DNA of 64,000 nt. It comes from Amycolatopsis acididurans (GTDB lineage: Bacteria; Actinomycetota; Actinomycetes; Mycobacteriales; Pseudonocardiaceae). The notes under the pieces were generated by a model. The model did not search any database and had not been told where the DNA came from. It was given only the letters and a program-made list of their open reading frames with translations. Below, one piece after another: positions 1-8,600 of the stretch (the first letter of the stretch is position 1; each line of letters opens with the position of its first letter). The stretch is taken from contig NZ_JAAXLS010000007.1 of the NCBI RefSeq assembly GCF_012328925.1, positions 124,001 through 188,000 on the forward strand. Direction: 5' to 3'. The position numbers were made by a program, and so were the translations under genes.

Positions 1-299
1 CGCACCCGCGGCCGCACGGTCAGCAGTGCGATCCCGGCGTCCTCGGCCGCCGCGCGCGGGCCGTCGGGCCCCTTCACCGCGACCGCCGCGGCGCCGGCGC
101 GGGCCGCGAGCCGGACCGATCGCGCCGCCTCCCGCCCGCGCGCCCCGATCACCAGCACCAGCTCGCCGGAGTAGCTGCCCAGCTCGTCGTCGGGATCCAG
201 GATCGCGACACCGCGGACGGCGGTGTCGGCACTGCCCGCGGTCAGCTCCATGAACGGTTCGCCGACCGCGATCAGCAGCTGCCCGAGGCTCGTGTTCAT
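1..299 (-). CDS. PucR-family transcriptional regulator, N-terminal part only
   Basis: The 99 visible codons start at an ATG at 297-299 and run off the left edge. The segment reads like the PucR N-terminal domain: an early LLIAVGEP stretch, an AVRGVAILDP strand, then a GELVLVIG turn followed by an Ala-rich helix. The C-terminal helix-turn-helix lies outside the window. The gene diverges from proline catabolic genes. In mycobacteria a PucR-like activator (PruC) drives pruA-pruB, so a proline-responsive activator is the natural inference. The family is seen; the ligand is inferred from position. Confidence 0.8.
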   Translation of the reverse strand, partial: MNTSLGQLLIAVGEPFMELTAGSADTAVRGVAILDPDDELGSYSGELVLVIGARGREAARSVRLAARAGAAAVAVKGPDGPRAAAEDAGIALLTVRPRV

Positions 300-301
300 G
301 C

Positions 302-347
302 TGTCCAATCGCACAATGTTTCTCTGTCGACTTTAGCTGATCGGACA
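302..347. promoter_or_regulatory. Divergent promoter region with an inverted repeat, candidate operator of the proline regulator
   Basis: Between the divergent regulator and pruA, TGTCCAATC (302-310) faces GATCGGACA (339-347), matching 8 of 9 positions as an inverted repeat with a 28-bp AT-richer spacer. This is the only low-GC stretch nearby, as expected for two back-to-back promoters. Binding by the PucR protein is inference. Confidence 0.4.
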
Positions 348-383
348 ATCCGCGGCGGGCCGCCGATCCTTACCGTTTTGCCT

Positions 384-2009
384 ATGGACGCGACCACTCA
401 TCCGCCCGCACCGCGCAACGAACCGGTCCGCGAGTACGCCCCCGGTTCCCCGGAGCGGGCGAGCCTGACCGCGAAACTCGCCGAGCTCGCCGCGCAGCGG
501 TTCGAGCTGACCTCGACCATCGACGGCGAACAGCGCATGGGCGGCGGCACGCGCATCGACGTGGTGCAGCCGCATGACCACGCGCACGTGCTGGGCACCA
601 CCGCCAACGCGACGCACGAGGACGCCAAGGCCGCCGTCGCGGCGGCGCTGCGGGCCGCGCGGAGCTGGCGCGCAATGCCCTTCGACGAGCGCGCCGCCGT
701 CCTGCTGCGCGCGGCCGATCTGCTGTCCGGCCCGTGGCGCGACACGCTCAACGCGGCCACGATGCTGGGCCAGTCGAAGACCGTGCAGCAGGCCGAGATC
801 GACTCCGCGTGCGAGCTGGCCGACTTCTGGCGCTACAACGTGCACTTCGCGCGCCAGATCCACGCCGGGCAGCCGGAGAGCGCGCCGGGCACCTGGAACC
901 GGCTCGACTACCGCCCGCTCGAAGGTTTCGTCTACGCCATCACGCCGTTCAACTTCACCGCCATCGCGGGCAATCTGCCGACCGCGCCCGCGCTCATGGG
1001 CAACACCGTGATCTGGAAGCCTTCGCCGGCCCAGGGGCTGGCCGCGCACCTGACGATGCGGCTGCTGGAAGAGGCGGGCCTGCCGCCTGGCGTGATCAAC
1101 CTGGTCACCGGTGACGGGCTGGCCGTGTCCGACGTGGCGCTCGCCGATCCGGCGCTGGCCGGGATCCACTTCACCGGCTCGACCCGCACGTTCGCCCACC
1201 TGTGGTCGGCCGTCGGCGCGAATATCGCGAACTACCGCGGATATCCCAGGCTCGTGGGCGAAACCGGTGGCAAGGACTTCGTCGTGGCACACGCCTCGGC
1301 CGATGCCGACGTGCTGCGTACCGCGCTCGTGCGTGGCGCCTTCGAGTACCAGGGCCAGAAATGCTCCGCCGCCTCGCGCGCGTTCATCCCACGGTCGGTG
1401 TGGGCGCGGCTCAAGGACGATCTGTTGTCCGAAGTGGACTCACTCGCGATGGGCGACGTCACCGACTTCCGCAACTTCCTCGGCGCGGTGATCGACCGCC
1501 GTGCGTTCGACCGGCTCGCGGCCGTGCTCGCGTCGGCGCGTTCGTCCTCCGATGTGGACGTGCTGGCCGGTGGCACTGCCGACGACTCGCACGGATTCTT
1601 CGTCCGCCCCACCGTATTGCTGGGCCAGGATCCCTCCCACGAGATCTTCACGACCGAGTTCTTCGGCCCGGTGCTGGCGGTGCACGTCTACGAAGACGGC
1701 GACTACGAGCGCGTGCTGCGCCTGGTCGACGAGGGAGCGCCGTACGGGCTGACCGGCGCCGTGATCGCGAACGACCGGGCCGCGGTGCGGCAGGCGAGCG
1801 AGGCGTTGCGGTTCGCCGCAGGCAACTTCTACGTCAACGACAAACCGACCGGTGCCGTGGTGGGGCAGCAGCCCTTCGGCGGCGCACGCGCGTCGGGCAC
1901 CAACGACAAGGCGGGTTCGGTCTACAACCTGCTGCGCTGGGTCAGCCCGCGCACGATCAAGGAGAACCTCTGCCCGCCGACCTCGTCGGGCTATCCGCAT
2001 CAGGGCTGA
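384..2009 (+). CDS. pruA: L-glutamate gamma-semialdehyde (P5C) dehydrogenase
   Basis: Oxidises glutamate semialdehyde, formed from P5C, to glutamate with NAD+: the second step of proline breakdown. The 541-residue protein is the length of stand-alone PruA enzymes. It has the ALDH substrate/cofactor run AITPFNFTAIAGN, the FTGSTRTF loop, the general base E293 in LVGETGGKD and the nucleophile C327 in YQGQKCSAASRA. The C-terminal QQPFGGARASGT is typical. An in-frame TTG at 378 is possible, but ATG 384 is preferred. It is followed 16 bp later by proline dehydrogenase and is probably co-transcribed under the divergent PucR regulator. Confidence 0.95.
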   Translation: MDATTHPPAPRNEPVREYAPGSPERASLTAKLAELAAQRFELTSTIDGEQRMGGGTRIDVVQPHDHAHVLGTTANATHEDAKAAVAAALRAARSWRAMPFDERAAVLLRAADLLSGPWRDTLNAATMLGQSKTVQQAEIDSACELADFWRYNVHFARQIHAGQPESAPGTWNRLDYRPLEGFVYAITPFNFTAIAGNLPTAPALMGNTVIWKPSPAQGLAAHLTMRLLEEAGLPPGVINLVTGDGLAVSDVALADPALAGIHFTGSTRTFAHLWSAVGANIANYRGYPRLVGETGGKDFVVAHASADADVLRTALVRGAFEYQGQKCSAASRAFIPRSVWARLKDDLLSEVDSLAMGDVTDFRNFLGAVIDRRAFDRLAAVLASARSSSDVDVLAGGTADDSHGFFVRPTVLLGQDPSHEIFTTEFFGPVLAVHVYEDGDYERVLRLVDEGAPYGLTGAVIANDRAAVRQASEALRFAAGNFYVNDKPTGAVVGQQPFGGARASGTNDKAGSVYNLLRWVSPRTIKENLCPPTSSGYPHQG

Positions 2010-2025
2010 GAAAAGGAGATGAGCC

Positions 2026-2946
2026 ATGCTGCGCTCGGCGTTGCTCGCCGCCTCGCGTTCGGCGACATGTCGCGCACTGGTCGAGAACACGCCCGTGCTG
2101 CGGCCGATCGTGGACCGCTTCGTCGCGGGCCCGGCGATCGAGGACGCCGTGCGCGTGGTGAACGATCTCGACGGCTTGCTGGTCTCGCTGGATCACCTGG
2201 GTGAAGCGACCCACGACCGTGCGCACGCGGAGCGCACGGTCGAGGCCTACCGGCTGGCGTTGCGCAGGCTCGGTGAGGCGGAACTGGCCGGGCGAGCGGA
2301 GGTTTCGCTGAAGCTGTCCGCGCTCGGCCGGGACCTGCCCGCCGACGGCGAGAAGATCGCACTGGAGTGCACGCGGCGGATCTGCGAGGCGGCGGCCGCG
2401 GCCGGCACCACGGTCACCGTGGACATGGAGGACCACACCACCGTCGACGCCACGCTGTCGATCGTGCGGTCGCTGCGGGCCGATTTCCCCGGCACGGGCA
2501 CCGTGTTGCAGGCCTACCTCAGGCGCACCGAGGCCGACTGCGCCGACTTCGCCGGGCCTGGGTCGCGGATCCGGCTGTGCAAGGGTGCCTACGACGAACC
2601 GGGTTCGGTCGCCTACCGCGAAAAGTCCGAAGTGGACGCGTCGTATGTCCGGTGCCTCAAGGTACTCATGCGCGGCGAGGGCTATCCGATGGTCGCCACG
2701 CACGATCCACGGCTGATCGCGATCGCGGAGACGCTCGCCGGGCGAAGCGGGCGCGCGAGCGGGGACTACGAGTTCCAGATGCTGTACGGGGTGCGGCCCG
2801 ACGAGCAGAAAACGCTTGCGCGGCGCGGTCTGCGGATGCGGGTGTACCTGCCCTACGGCACCGAGTGGTATCCCTACTTCATGCGCCGGCTGGGTGAACG
2901 TCCCGCCAATCTCGTCTTCTTCCTGCGAGCGCTTGCGGCACACTAG
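2026..2946 (+). CDS. pruB: Proline dehydrogenase (FAD-dependent, monofunctional)
   Basis: Oxidises proline to P5C, passing electrons through FAD to the respiratory chain. The 306-residue protein is the short monofunctional PRODH barrel rather than a PutA fusion. Diagnostic runs are TVDMEDHTTVD, TVLQAYLRRTEAD, the lysine in RLCKGAYDEPG, and a C-terminal FMRRLGERPANLVFF, whose paired arginines bind the proline carboxylate in this family. A clear AAGGAG at 2013-2018 lies 7 bp before the ATG. It follows pruA by 16 bp, so the product of this enzyme is handed to its neighbour. Confidence 0.95.
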   Translation: MLRSALLAASRSATCRALVENTPVLRPIVDRFVAGPAIEDAVRVVNDLDGLLVSLDHLGEATHDRAHAERTVEAYRLALRRLGEAELAGRAEVSLKLSALGRDLPADGEKIALECTRRICEAAAAAGTTVTVDMEDHTTVDATLSIVRSLRADFPGTGTVLQAYLRRTEADCADFAGPGSRIRLCKGAYDEPGSVAYREKSEVDASYVRCLKVLMRGEGYPMVATHDPRLIAIAETLAGRSGRASGDYEFQMLYGVRPDEQKTLARRGLRMRVYLPYGTEWYPYFMRRLGERPANLVFFLRALAAH

Positions 2947-2950
2947 AGCC

Positions 2951-3163
2951 GTGGTGCGATGGCCGATTGTGTCGTCGGTGGTCAAGGCCGCCGGCTACGA
3001 TCCGGAGCGTCACGTACTGGAGGTCGAGTTCCCCAGTGGGGACGTCTACCGGTACGTGCGCGTCGAACCCCGCGTATTCCATGCCTTCATGACGGCCGAC
3101 AGCAAGGGCCGGTTCTTCAACGAGCGGATCCGGGAAGCCTACGAGGGTGAACGCGTCGAGTGA
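2951..3163 (+). CDS. KTSC-domain protein, small
   Basis: About 70 residues forming one KTSC domain: AAGYDPERHVLEVEF, GDVYRYVRVEPRVF and SKGRFFNERIREAY match the family pattern of Tyr-Asp, Tyr-Arg-Tyr and a Ser-Lys-Gly turn. The family is widespread, often fused to RNA- or DNA-handling domains, and has no settled function. The GTG at 2951 (or the next at 2954) sits 4 bp after the proline dehydrogenase stop, so it probably rides on the pruA-pruB message. I see no functional link to proline. Confidence 0.75.
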   Translation: MVRWPIVSSVVKAAGYDPERHVLEVEFPSGDVYRYVRVEPRVFHAFMTADSKGRFFNERIREAYEGERVE

Positions 3164-3235
3164 CCGTCCGGTAGCAGGACCGCGCGTGCGGGCCGACAAT
3201 GAGGTGATCGGCAGCAGCGAGCGAGGAGGCCCGAA

Positions 3236-3448
3236 ATGCCCGGTCACACCTACCGTGTCACCGAAATCGTCGGTTCGTCGAGCGACAGCATCGAGGACGC
3301 GATCCGCGGCGGCATCGAGCGCGCGTCGCAGACCTTGCGCGAACTGGACTGGTTCGAGGTCACCGAGATCCGGGGGCACCTGGAGAACGGCGTGGTCGGC
3401 CACTTCCAGGTCGGGATGAAGGTCGGTTTCCGCATCGAGTCCGAGTAG
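3236..3448 (+). CDS. Dodecin (flavin-binding dodecameric protein)
   Basis: A 70-residue protein matching dodecin end to end: YRVTEIVGSSSDSIEDAI, a helix carrying ERASQTLRELDWFEV, and a C-terminal VVGHFQVGMKVGFRIE strand. Dodecins form hollow dodecamers that store or quench FMN, riboflavin or CoA in the cytoplasm. The Trp in LDWFEV is the residue that stacks on flavin in characterised dodecins. GAGGAGG lies just before the ATG. Its own promoter is likely in the 72-bp gap after the KTSC gene. Confidence 0.92.
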   Translation: MPGHTYRVTEIVGSSSDSIEDAIRGGIERASQTLRELDWFEVTEIRGHLENGVVGHFQVGMKVGFRIESE

Positions 3449-3469
3449 GCCGGTGGGCGCGGATCCGGT

Positions 3470-4888
3470 GTGACAGGCGGGGAGCAGGGCTGGTGTCCTG
3501 AACCGGACGGCCCGCTGGCGGGACTGCGTGCCGGCGTCTGTGGCCAGGGGGCGGCGGTGTGGCACGCGGGGCGGCTGCTGGCGTCGCTCGGCGCTGTCGT
3601 GGTCGCCGGGCGCGACGCGTGGCGCGACGTCGACGGCGTCATCGACGCGCGCGGCGTGCTGCCGTCCACGTGGGACGGACCCGCGGTGCGCACGGTGGAC
3701 ACCACGGCGGCCGAGGACTGGGCCTCGTGCGGGGCGATGGCGCTGACCGGGCGGCGGGCCGGGCCCGCGCTGCGCGCGCCGGGTGAGCCCGCCAGCGCGG
3801 CGTGGGGTGCGTTGCTGGCACTGGAACTGCTGGCGCGCATCGGTGGGCGCGAGGTGGTGCTGCCCGGTCCGCGCGTGCTGGGCGAGCGTGCCGCGATCGC
3901 CGGGCTGGGCCGCAACGCGCCGTCCTCACCCAGTGGGACGACGCGCCTGGTCCGGGCCGCGGACGGCTGGGTGGCGGTGAACCTCGCCCGCGGCTGGCCG
4001 GACCTGCCGGAGACGGATCCGTGGTCCTTTGTGGAGCTTTCGATCGCCGGCCGTCCGGTCGCCGAAATCGTGGAAAAGGCGCGTACGCATGGCTTTCCGG
4101 TCGGTGTTCCGGCTACGGAGGACGATCAGCTGGCGGCGCGCGGCCAGGAGGGCGAGGTGTGGCCGTTCGTGCTCAACGGGCGGGTGCGGCGCGCGCGGCC
4201 GTGCGAGGAGTACGTGCGCACCGAGCCCCGGCGATGGCGGTTGCCACCCACCCGGGTGGTCGACGTGTCGTCGTTGTGGGCGGGGCCGCTGTGCGGGCAC
4301 CTGCTGACGTCGCTGGGCGCGCGGGTGATCAAGGTCGAGGACGTGCGGCGGCCCGATCCGGCGCGGCAGGGGCCGGGGGAGTTCTTCGACCTGTTGCACG
4401 CCGGGCAGGAGTCGGTGGCGCTGGACCTGGGCACCGCCGGGGGACGGGCCGCGCTGGACCGGCTCATCGGCGGTGCGGACGTGGTGATCGGCAACGAGCA
4501 CCCGCCGCGCGGTGGGAAGTGCTGGGTCAGCATCACGGCGTACGGGCGAACCGGTCCGTGGGCCGGGGCGCCCGGTTTCGGTGACGACACGGCCGTGGCG
4601 GGCGGCCTGGTCGCGTGGGATCCGGCGACCGGCATCCCGGCCCCGTGCGGCGATGCGATCGCGGCGCCGCTGGCCGGGGTGAACGCGGCGCTGGCGGCCG
4701 TCGCGTGCCGCCTCGCCGGGGGCGAGTGGCTCGTGGACGTGGCGCTGCGAGAACAAGCCGCGGCGACGCTGACCGGCACGCCGGAGCCGGGGCCCGTCCC
4801 CGCCGCGGCGGCCCCGGTTGCCCGCCGCCCGGCAGGCCGGGCACCGGCACTGGGTGCCGACACGGCCCGGGTGCTGGCGGAGTCGTGA
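3470..4888 (+). CDS. Family III (CaiB/BaiF-type) CoA-transferase, unusual two-part protein
   Basis: A 472-residue protein starting at GTG. From about residue 260 it has a textbook family III N-terminal Rossmann half: TRVVDVSSLWAGPLCG, LGARVIKVEDVRRPDP and VALDLGT, then ISITAYGRTGPW-like sequence. The first 250 residues look like the later part of another such domain (GAMALTGRRAGPAL, RAADGWVAVNLARGW). The order is therefore permuted or two-half relative to an ordinary 400-residue CaiB protein. The family moves CoA between carboxylic acids. I cannot place the catalytic Asp confidently, so activity is uncertain. It follows dodecin by 21 bp. Confidence 0.7.
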   Translation: MTGGEQGWCPEPDGPLAGLRAGVCGQGAAVWHAGRLLASLGAVVVAGRDAWRDVDGVIDARGVLPSTWDGPAVRTVDTTAAEDWASCGAMALTGRRAGPALRAPGEPASAAWGALLALELLARIGGREVVLPGPRVLGERAAIAGLGRNAPSSPSGTTRLVRAADGWVAVNLARGWPDLPETDPWSFVELSIAGRPVAEIVEKARTHGFPVGVPATEDDQLAARGQEGEVWPFVLNGRVRRARPCEEYVRTEPRRWRLPPTRVVDVSSLWAGPLCGHLLTSLGARVIKVEDVRRPDPARQGPGEFFDLLHAGQESVALDLGTAGGRAALDRLIGGADVVIGNEHPPRGGKCWVSITAYGRTGPWAGAPGFGDDTAVAGGLVAWDPATGIPAPCGDAIAAPLAGVNAALAAVACRLAGGEWLVDVALREQAAATLTGTPEPGPVPAAAAPVARRPAGRAPALGADTARVLAES

Positions 4889-5084
4889 GAGCGGCTCGGG
4901 TGGGCCAAGGAGTCGTTCGACCTCGATGCGGTCAGTGGCTCGAGTAGCGTGTCGGACCCCTCTGCCGGGAGGAAACCGCCGAAGCCGCTCGCGAGGGTGG
5001 CGCCTGTCCCGGCCGGTGAGCCGGTGCCGTGACATTGACCCCACGCCGAAATACCCGCCCCACACGGTGCGGTTGACTACGGAC

Positions 5085-5750
5085 ATGCCCTCTCCCCTCG
5101 ACAATCCTGTGCTGGCCTCGCTCACCGGGCCCCATGCTCGCTTCGCCGACGCCCGCGGGGGTGCCGCGCGCTACGACACCGACATCTCGCCGTTTCTCGG
5201 GATGGCCGAGGACGCCTGGGACGACGTCGCGGCGCTGGTCGGGCCCGGCGGGGTCGCCTTGCTCGCCGGCTGGCCGGGCACCGCGCCGGACGGGTGGGAG
5301 GTGCTGTCGGCCATGCCGGGCGTGCAGCTCGTCGCCGACGGCGTCGCCGGGGAGGACGAGCCCGAGGCGGTGCGGCTGACCACGGCCGACGTGCCGGAGA
5401 TGCTGGACCTCGTCGCGCGCACCGAGCCGGGGCCCTTCCGCAAGGGCACCATCGAACTCGGCACCTACCTCGGCATCCGCCGCGGCGGGGCGCTCGTCGC
5501 GATGGCGGGGGAGCGCATGCACCCGCCGGGCTTCACCGAGATCAGCGCCGTCTGCACCGACCCCGCCGTCCGCGGCCAGGGCCTCGCCACGCGCCTGGTG
5601 CTCGCGCTCGTCGCCCGGATCCGCGCCCGCGGCGAGACCCCGTTCCTGCACGCCGCCGCCACCAACACCGGCGCGATCCGGCTCTACGAGGCGCTCGGCT
5701 TCGTCCTGCGCCGGGAGCCCGTCTTCGCCGCGCTGCGCGCACCACAGTAG
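5085..5750 (+). CDS. GNAT-family N-acetyltransferase
   Basis: A 221-residue protein whose C-terminal half is a GNAT acetyl-CoA domain: YLGIRRGGALVAMAGERM, then ISAVCTDPAVRGQGLATRL (the acetyl-CoA pyrophosphate loop, R/Q-x-x-G-x-G/A) and LHAAATNTGAIRLYEALGF. The N-terminal 90 residues are a family-specific extension. The acceptor substrate cannot be told from sequence. ATG 5085 gives the expected N-terminus. Its stop codon lies inside the palindrome that fronts the thiolase gene. Confidence 0.85.
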   Translation: MPSPLDNPVLASLTGPHARFADARGGAARYDTDISPFLGMAEDAWDDVAALVGPGGVALLAGWPGTAPDGWEVLSAMPGVQLVADGVAGEDEPEAVRLTTADVPEMLDLVARTEPGPFRKGTIELGTYLGIRRGGALVAMAGERMHPPGFTEISAVCTDPAVRGQGLATRLVLALVARIRARGETPFLHAAATNTGAIRLYEALGFVLRREPVFAALRAPQ

Positions 5751-5768
5751 GTTGTTAAATCCAACCTA
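5748..5768. promoter_or_regulatory. Perfect 7-bp inverted repeat before the thiolase gene (candidate operator)
   Basis: TAGGTTG (5748-5754) and CAACCTA (5762-5768) are perfect inverted repeats around the AT-rich spacer TTAAATC. The left arm contains the TAG stop of the GNAT gene. The thiolase ATG follows 48 bp later. Arm length and spacing suit a TetR- or MarR-type dimer site; a weak hairpin is the alternative. No cognate regulator is adjacent. Confidence 0.5.
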
Positions 5769-5815
5769 GGCGCGTATACCGGAATCGAGAGCTTCGATTC
5801 GAGGAGGAACGGGCC

Positions 5816-7012
5816 ATGAGGGACGCGGTGATCGTCGACGCGGTGCGCACACCGGTCGGCAAGGGCAAACCCGGCGGAGCGCTGTCCGGGCTCCACCCCG
5901 TCGACCTGCACGCACACGCCATCCGCTCGCTGATCGAGCGCACCGGCATCGATCCGGCCTCGGTCGACGACGTGATCAGCGGCGTCGTCGGGCAGATCGG
6001 CGAGCAGAGCGGCAACAACGCGCGCTGGGCGGCGCTGGCGGCCGGCCTGCCCGAGTCGGTCCCGGCGGTGACCGTGGACCGTCAGTGTGGCAGCAGCCAG
6101 CAGGCGATCCACTTCGCCGCGCAGGGCGTGATCAGCGGCGCCTACGACATCGTGATCGCCTCCGGAGTCGAGTCGATGAGCCACGTGCCCATCGGCAGCC
6201 AGACCGCCGGGCAGAACATCTTCGGTGCCGCCGTGACCGAGCGCTACCCGGAAGGCCTTGTGCCGCAGGGAATCAGCGCGGAACTGATCGCGCAGCGCTG
6301 GCGGTTGTCCCGCGGGCAACTCGACGCCTTCGCCAGCGAAAGCCACCGCCGCGCCGCCGCCGCGTGGGCCGAGGGCCGCTTCGCCGGCGAGGTGAGCCCG
6401 CTCAAGGCGCCCGGCCCCGACGGCTCCCTCATGCAGGTCGCCACCGACGAGTCCGTGCGCCCGTCGACCACGCTCGAGGTGCTGGCCGGGCTCACCCCCG
6501 CGTTCCGCGCCGAGGTCTGGCAGCAGCGCTTCCCGGACATCGACTGGAAGGTCACCGCGGGTAACTCCAGCCCGGTCAACGACGGCGCCTCGGCGCTGCT
6601 GATCACCAGCAGCGAGACCGCGCGGCGACTGGGGCTGCGGCCGCGCGCCCGGCTGCACTCGTTCGCCGTCGTCGGCGACGATCCGCTGTACATGCTCACC
6701 GGCGTCATTCCCGCCACCCGCAAGGTTCTCGACCGAGCCGGACTGTCCCTTTCGGACATCGACGCGTTCGAGGTGAACGAGGCGTTCGCGAGCGTGGTGC
6801 TCGCGTGGCGGGCCGAGACCGGCGCGGATGCCGCGAAGGTCAACGTCAACGGCGGCGCGACCGCGATCGGGCATCCGCTCGGCGCCAGCGGCGGGCGCCT
6901 GATGACCACGCTGCTGTCCGTGCTGGAGCAGACCGGTGGCCGCTACGGGCTGCAGACCATGTGCGAGGCTGGCGGGCTCGCCAACGCCACCGTGATCGAG
7001 CGCCTGTCTTGA
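5816..7012 (+). CDS. Acetyl-CoA acyltransferase (thiolase)
   Basis: Catalyses thiolytic cleavage of 3-ketoacyl-CoA, or the reverse condensation, in the cytoplasm. The 398 residues contain all three catalytic elements: nucleophile C91 in DRQCGSSQQA, H353 in GGATAIGHPLGASG and the second cysteine C383 in TMCEAGGL, plus the NEAFAS loop. It is the degradative FadA type rather than an SCP2-like form. GAGGAGGAAC precedes the ATG. It is followed by an SRPBCC gene but not by a 3-hydroxyacyl-CoA dehydrogenase, so its beta-oxidation partners must be elsewhere. Confidence 0.92.
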   Translation: MRDAVIVDAVRTPVGKGKPGGALSGLHPVDLHAHAIRSLIERTGIDPASVDDVISGVVGQIGEQSGNNARWAALAAGLPESVPAVTVDRQCGSSQQAIHFAAQGVISGAYDIVIASGVESMSHVPIGSQTAGQNIFGAAVTERYPEGLVPQGISAELIAQRWRLSRGQLDAFASESHRRAAAAWAEGRFAGEVSPLKAPGPDGSLMQVATDESVRPSTTLEVLAGLTPAFRAEVWQQRFPDIDWKVTAGNSSPVNDGASALLITSSETARRLGLRPRARLHSFAVVGDDPLYMLTGVIPATRKVLDRAGLSLSDIDAFEVNEAFASVVLAWRAETGADAAKVNVNGGATAIGHPLGASGGRLMTTLLSVLEQTGGRYGLQTMCEAGGLANATVIERLS

Positions 7013-7044
7013 CAGGCTGAGTCCGGTTACGCAACCCTCTCGTC

Positions 7045-7545
7045 ATGGAATGGACCGGAGCCAGGTACGCCGACCTGCCCACCGTCGAGGTGCGCACCTG
7101 GATCGACGCATCGCCGCAGCGAGTGTGGGAGCTGGTGTCCGACGCCGAGCTGATGCCGGACACCAGCACCGAACTGTGCTCGGTGGAGTGGGCCGACGAC
7201 AAGCGCGGCCTGGGCGCGCGGTTCGTCGGGCACAACGAGCACGAGTCGTTCGGCACCTGGTCGACGACCTCGCACGTCGTCGAGTACGAGCCCGGGCGGG
7301 TGTTCGCGTGGGCGGTGTCCGATCCGGACCAACCGGCCGCGCTGTGGCGGTTCCGGCTGCAACCACGCGACGGCGGCACCGAGCTGTCGCAGTGGGTGCG
7401 GATGGGGCCGGGTAAATCCGGCCTGTCCTACGCGATCGAGCGGATGCCCGACAAGGAGCAGAAGATCGTGTTCGTGCGGCTGCGCGAGTTCGAGCGCAAC
7501 ATGACGGCCACACTGGAGCACGTCAAACGCCTGGCCGAGGCCTGA
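7045..7545 (+). CDS. SRPBCC-family (START/polyketide-cyclase-like) protein
   Basis: A 166-residue protein opening with the SRPBCC signature VEVRTWIDASPQRVWELVSDAELMPDTS and continuing with HVVEYEPGRVFAW and LWRFRLQPRDGGTELSQWV. These helix-grip proteins bind hydrophobic ligands; the ligand here is unknown. Its last codon overlaps the start of the luciferase-like oxidoreductase (TGATG), so the two are translationally coupled and probably act on the same compound. Confidence 0.82.
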   Translation: MEWTGARYADLPTVEVRTWIDASPQRVWELVSDAELMPDTSTELCSVEWADDKRGLGARFVGHNEHESFGTWSTTSHVVEYEPGRVFAWAVSDPDQPAALWRFRLQPRDGGTELSQWVRMGPGKSGLSYAIERMPDKEQKIVFVRLREFERNMTATLEHVKRLAEA

Positions 7546-8600
7546 TGCGCACGGCGACCACGGTCGAGGCGTCCTCGGTCCCGGCCGATTTCGTCGTGGA
7601 GGCCGAAAAGCTCGGACTCGACGTGTGCTGGGTGGCCGAGGCGTGGGGCTCGGACGCCCCCTCCGCGCTGGGTTTCTATGCCGCACGCACGGAACGGATG
7701 CTGCTCGGCTCGGGTGTCCTGCAGATCGGCACCCGCACACCGGTGGCCGTCGCCCAGACCGCGATCACGTTGTCGAACCTCTCCGGCGGCCGGTTCCTGC
7801 TGGGGCTGGGCGCGTCCGGTCCGCAGGTGATCGAAGGCCTGCACGGCGTTTCTTTCGCACGGCCGCTGGCGCGGATGCGGGAGACCGTCGAGATCATCCG
7901 GCGTGTGGTCGCGGGTGGCAAGATCTCCTTTTCCGGCAAGGAGTTCCAGATCCCACTGCCCGGTGATTCCGTCCCCATGCGACTGTCCACGAAGGCCGAA
8001 CACGAGATCCCGGTCTACCTGGCGACCCTCTCGCCCGCGATGCTGCGCCTGACCGGCGAGCTCGCCGATGGCTGGCTGGGCACCAGTTTCGTGCCCGAGG
8101 GCGCGGGTGAGGCGTACTTCTCGCACCTGGACGAGGGCCTCGCGAAAGCCGGCCGCACCAGGGCGGAGCTGGACGTGTGCCAGGGTGCCGAGGTCGCGTT
8201 CGCACGCGACGAGGACGCGCTGCGCGCGATGGTCGCGGGGCGGAAGAAGGAACTCGCCTTCAGCCTGGGCGGAATGGGCTCGGCCTCGGCGAACTTCTAC
8301 AACCGCGCCTACGGCAGGCAGGGCTGGGCCGAGGTCGCGGCCGAGGTGCGGGAGCGCTGGCAGGCCGATGACCGGGATGCCGCGGCGGCGCTGGTGACCG
8401 ATGAGATGGTGCTCGCGACGACCCTCATCGGCACGGAAGCGATGGTGCGCAAGCGATTGCGCGTATGGCAGCGGTCCGGTGTGGACACGGTGCGGCTGTA
8501 CCCGGCGGGCGCGACGCTGAACGAGCGTCTCGCGACGCTGGGGCGCGCCATCGAACTGGTCCGCGAGGTCACGGCAGAAGCCCCCGCCGTCGCGCCGTGA
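7545..8600 (+). CDS. LLM-class (luciferase-like) flavin/F420-dependent oxidoreductase
   Basis: A 351-residue TIM-barrel enzyme with features of the bacterial luciferase-like, F420-using group: the early AEKLGLDVCWVAEAWGSDAPS, RMLLGSGVLQIGTRTPVAVAQTA, and LSGGRFLLGLGASGPQVIEGLHG. Sequence style is closest to actinobacterial F420-dependent dehydrogenases, but flavin use cannot be excluded. The start ATG overlaps the preceding SRPBCC stop by one base. The 3' end overlaps the convergent LuxR gene by 32 bp. Confidence 0.88.
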   Translation: MRTATTVEASSVPADFVVEAEKLGLDVCWVAEAWGSDAPSALGFYAARTERMLLGSGVLQIGTRTPVAVAQTAITLSNLSGGRFLLGLGASGPQVIEGLHGVSFARPLARMRETVEIIRRVVAGGKISFSGKEFQIPLPGDSVPMRLSTKAEHEIPVYLATLSPAMLRLTGELADGWLGTSFVPEGAGEAYFSHLDEGLAKAGRTRAELDVCQGAEVAFARDEDALRAMVAGRKKELAFSLGGMGSASANFYNRAYGRQGWAEVAAEVRERWQADDRDAAAALVTDEMVLATTLIGTEAMVRKRLRVWQRSGVDTVRLYPAGATLNERLATLGRAIELVREVTAEAPAVAP

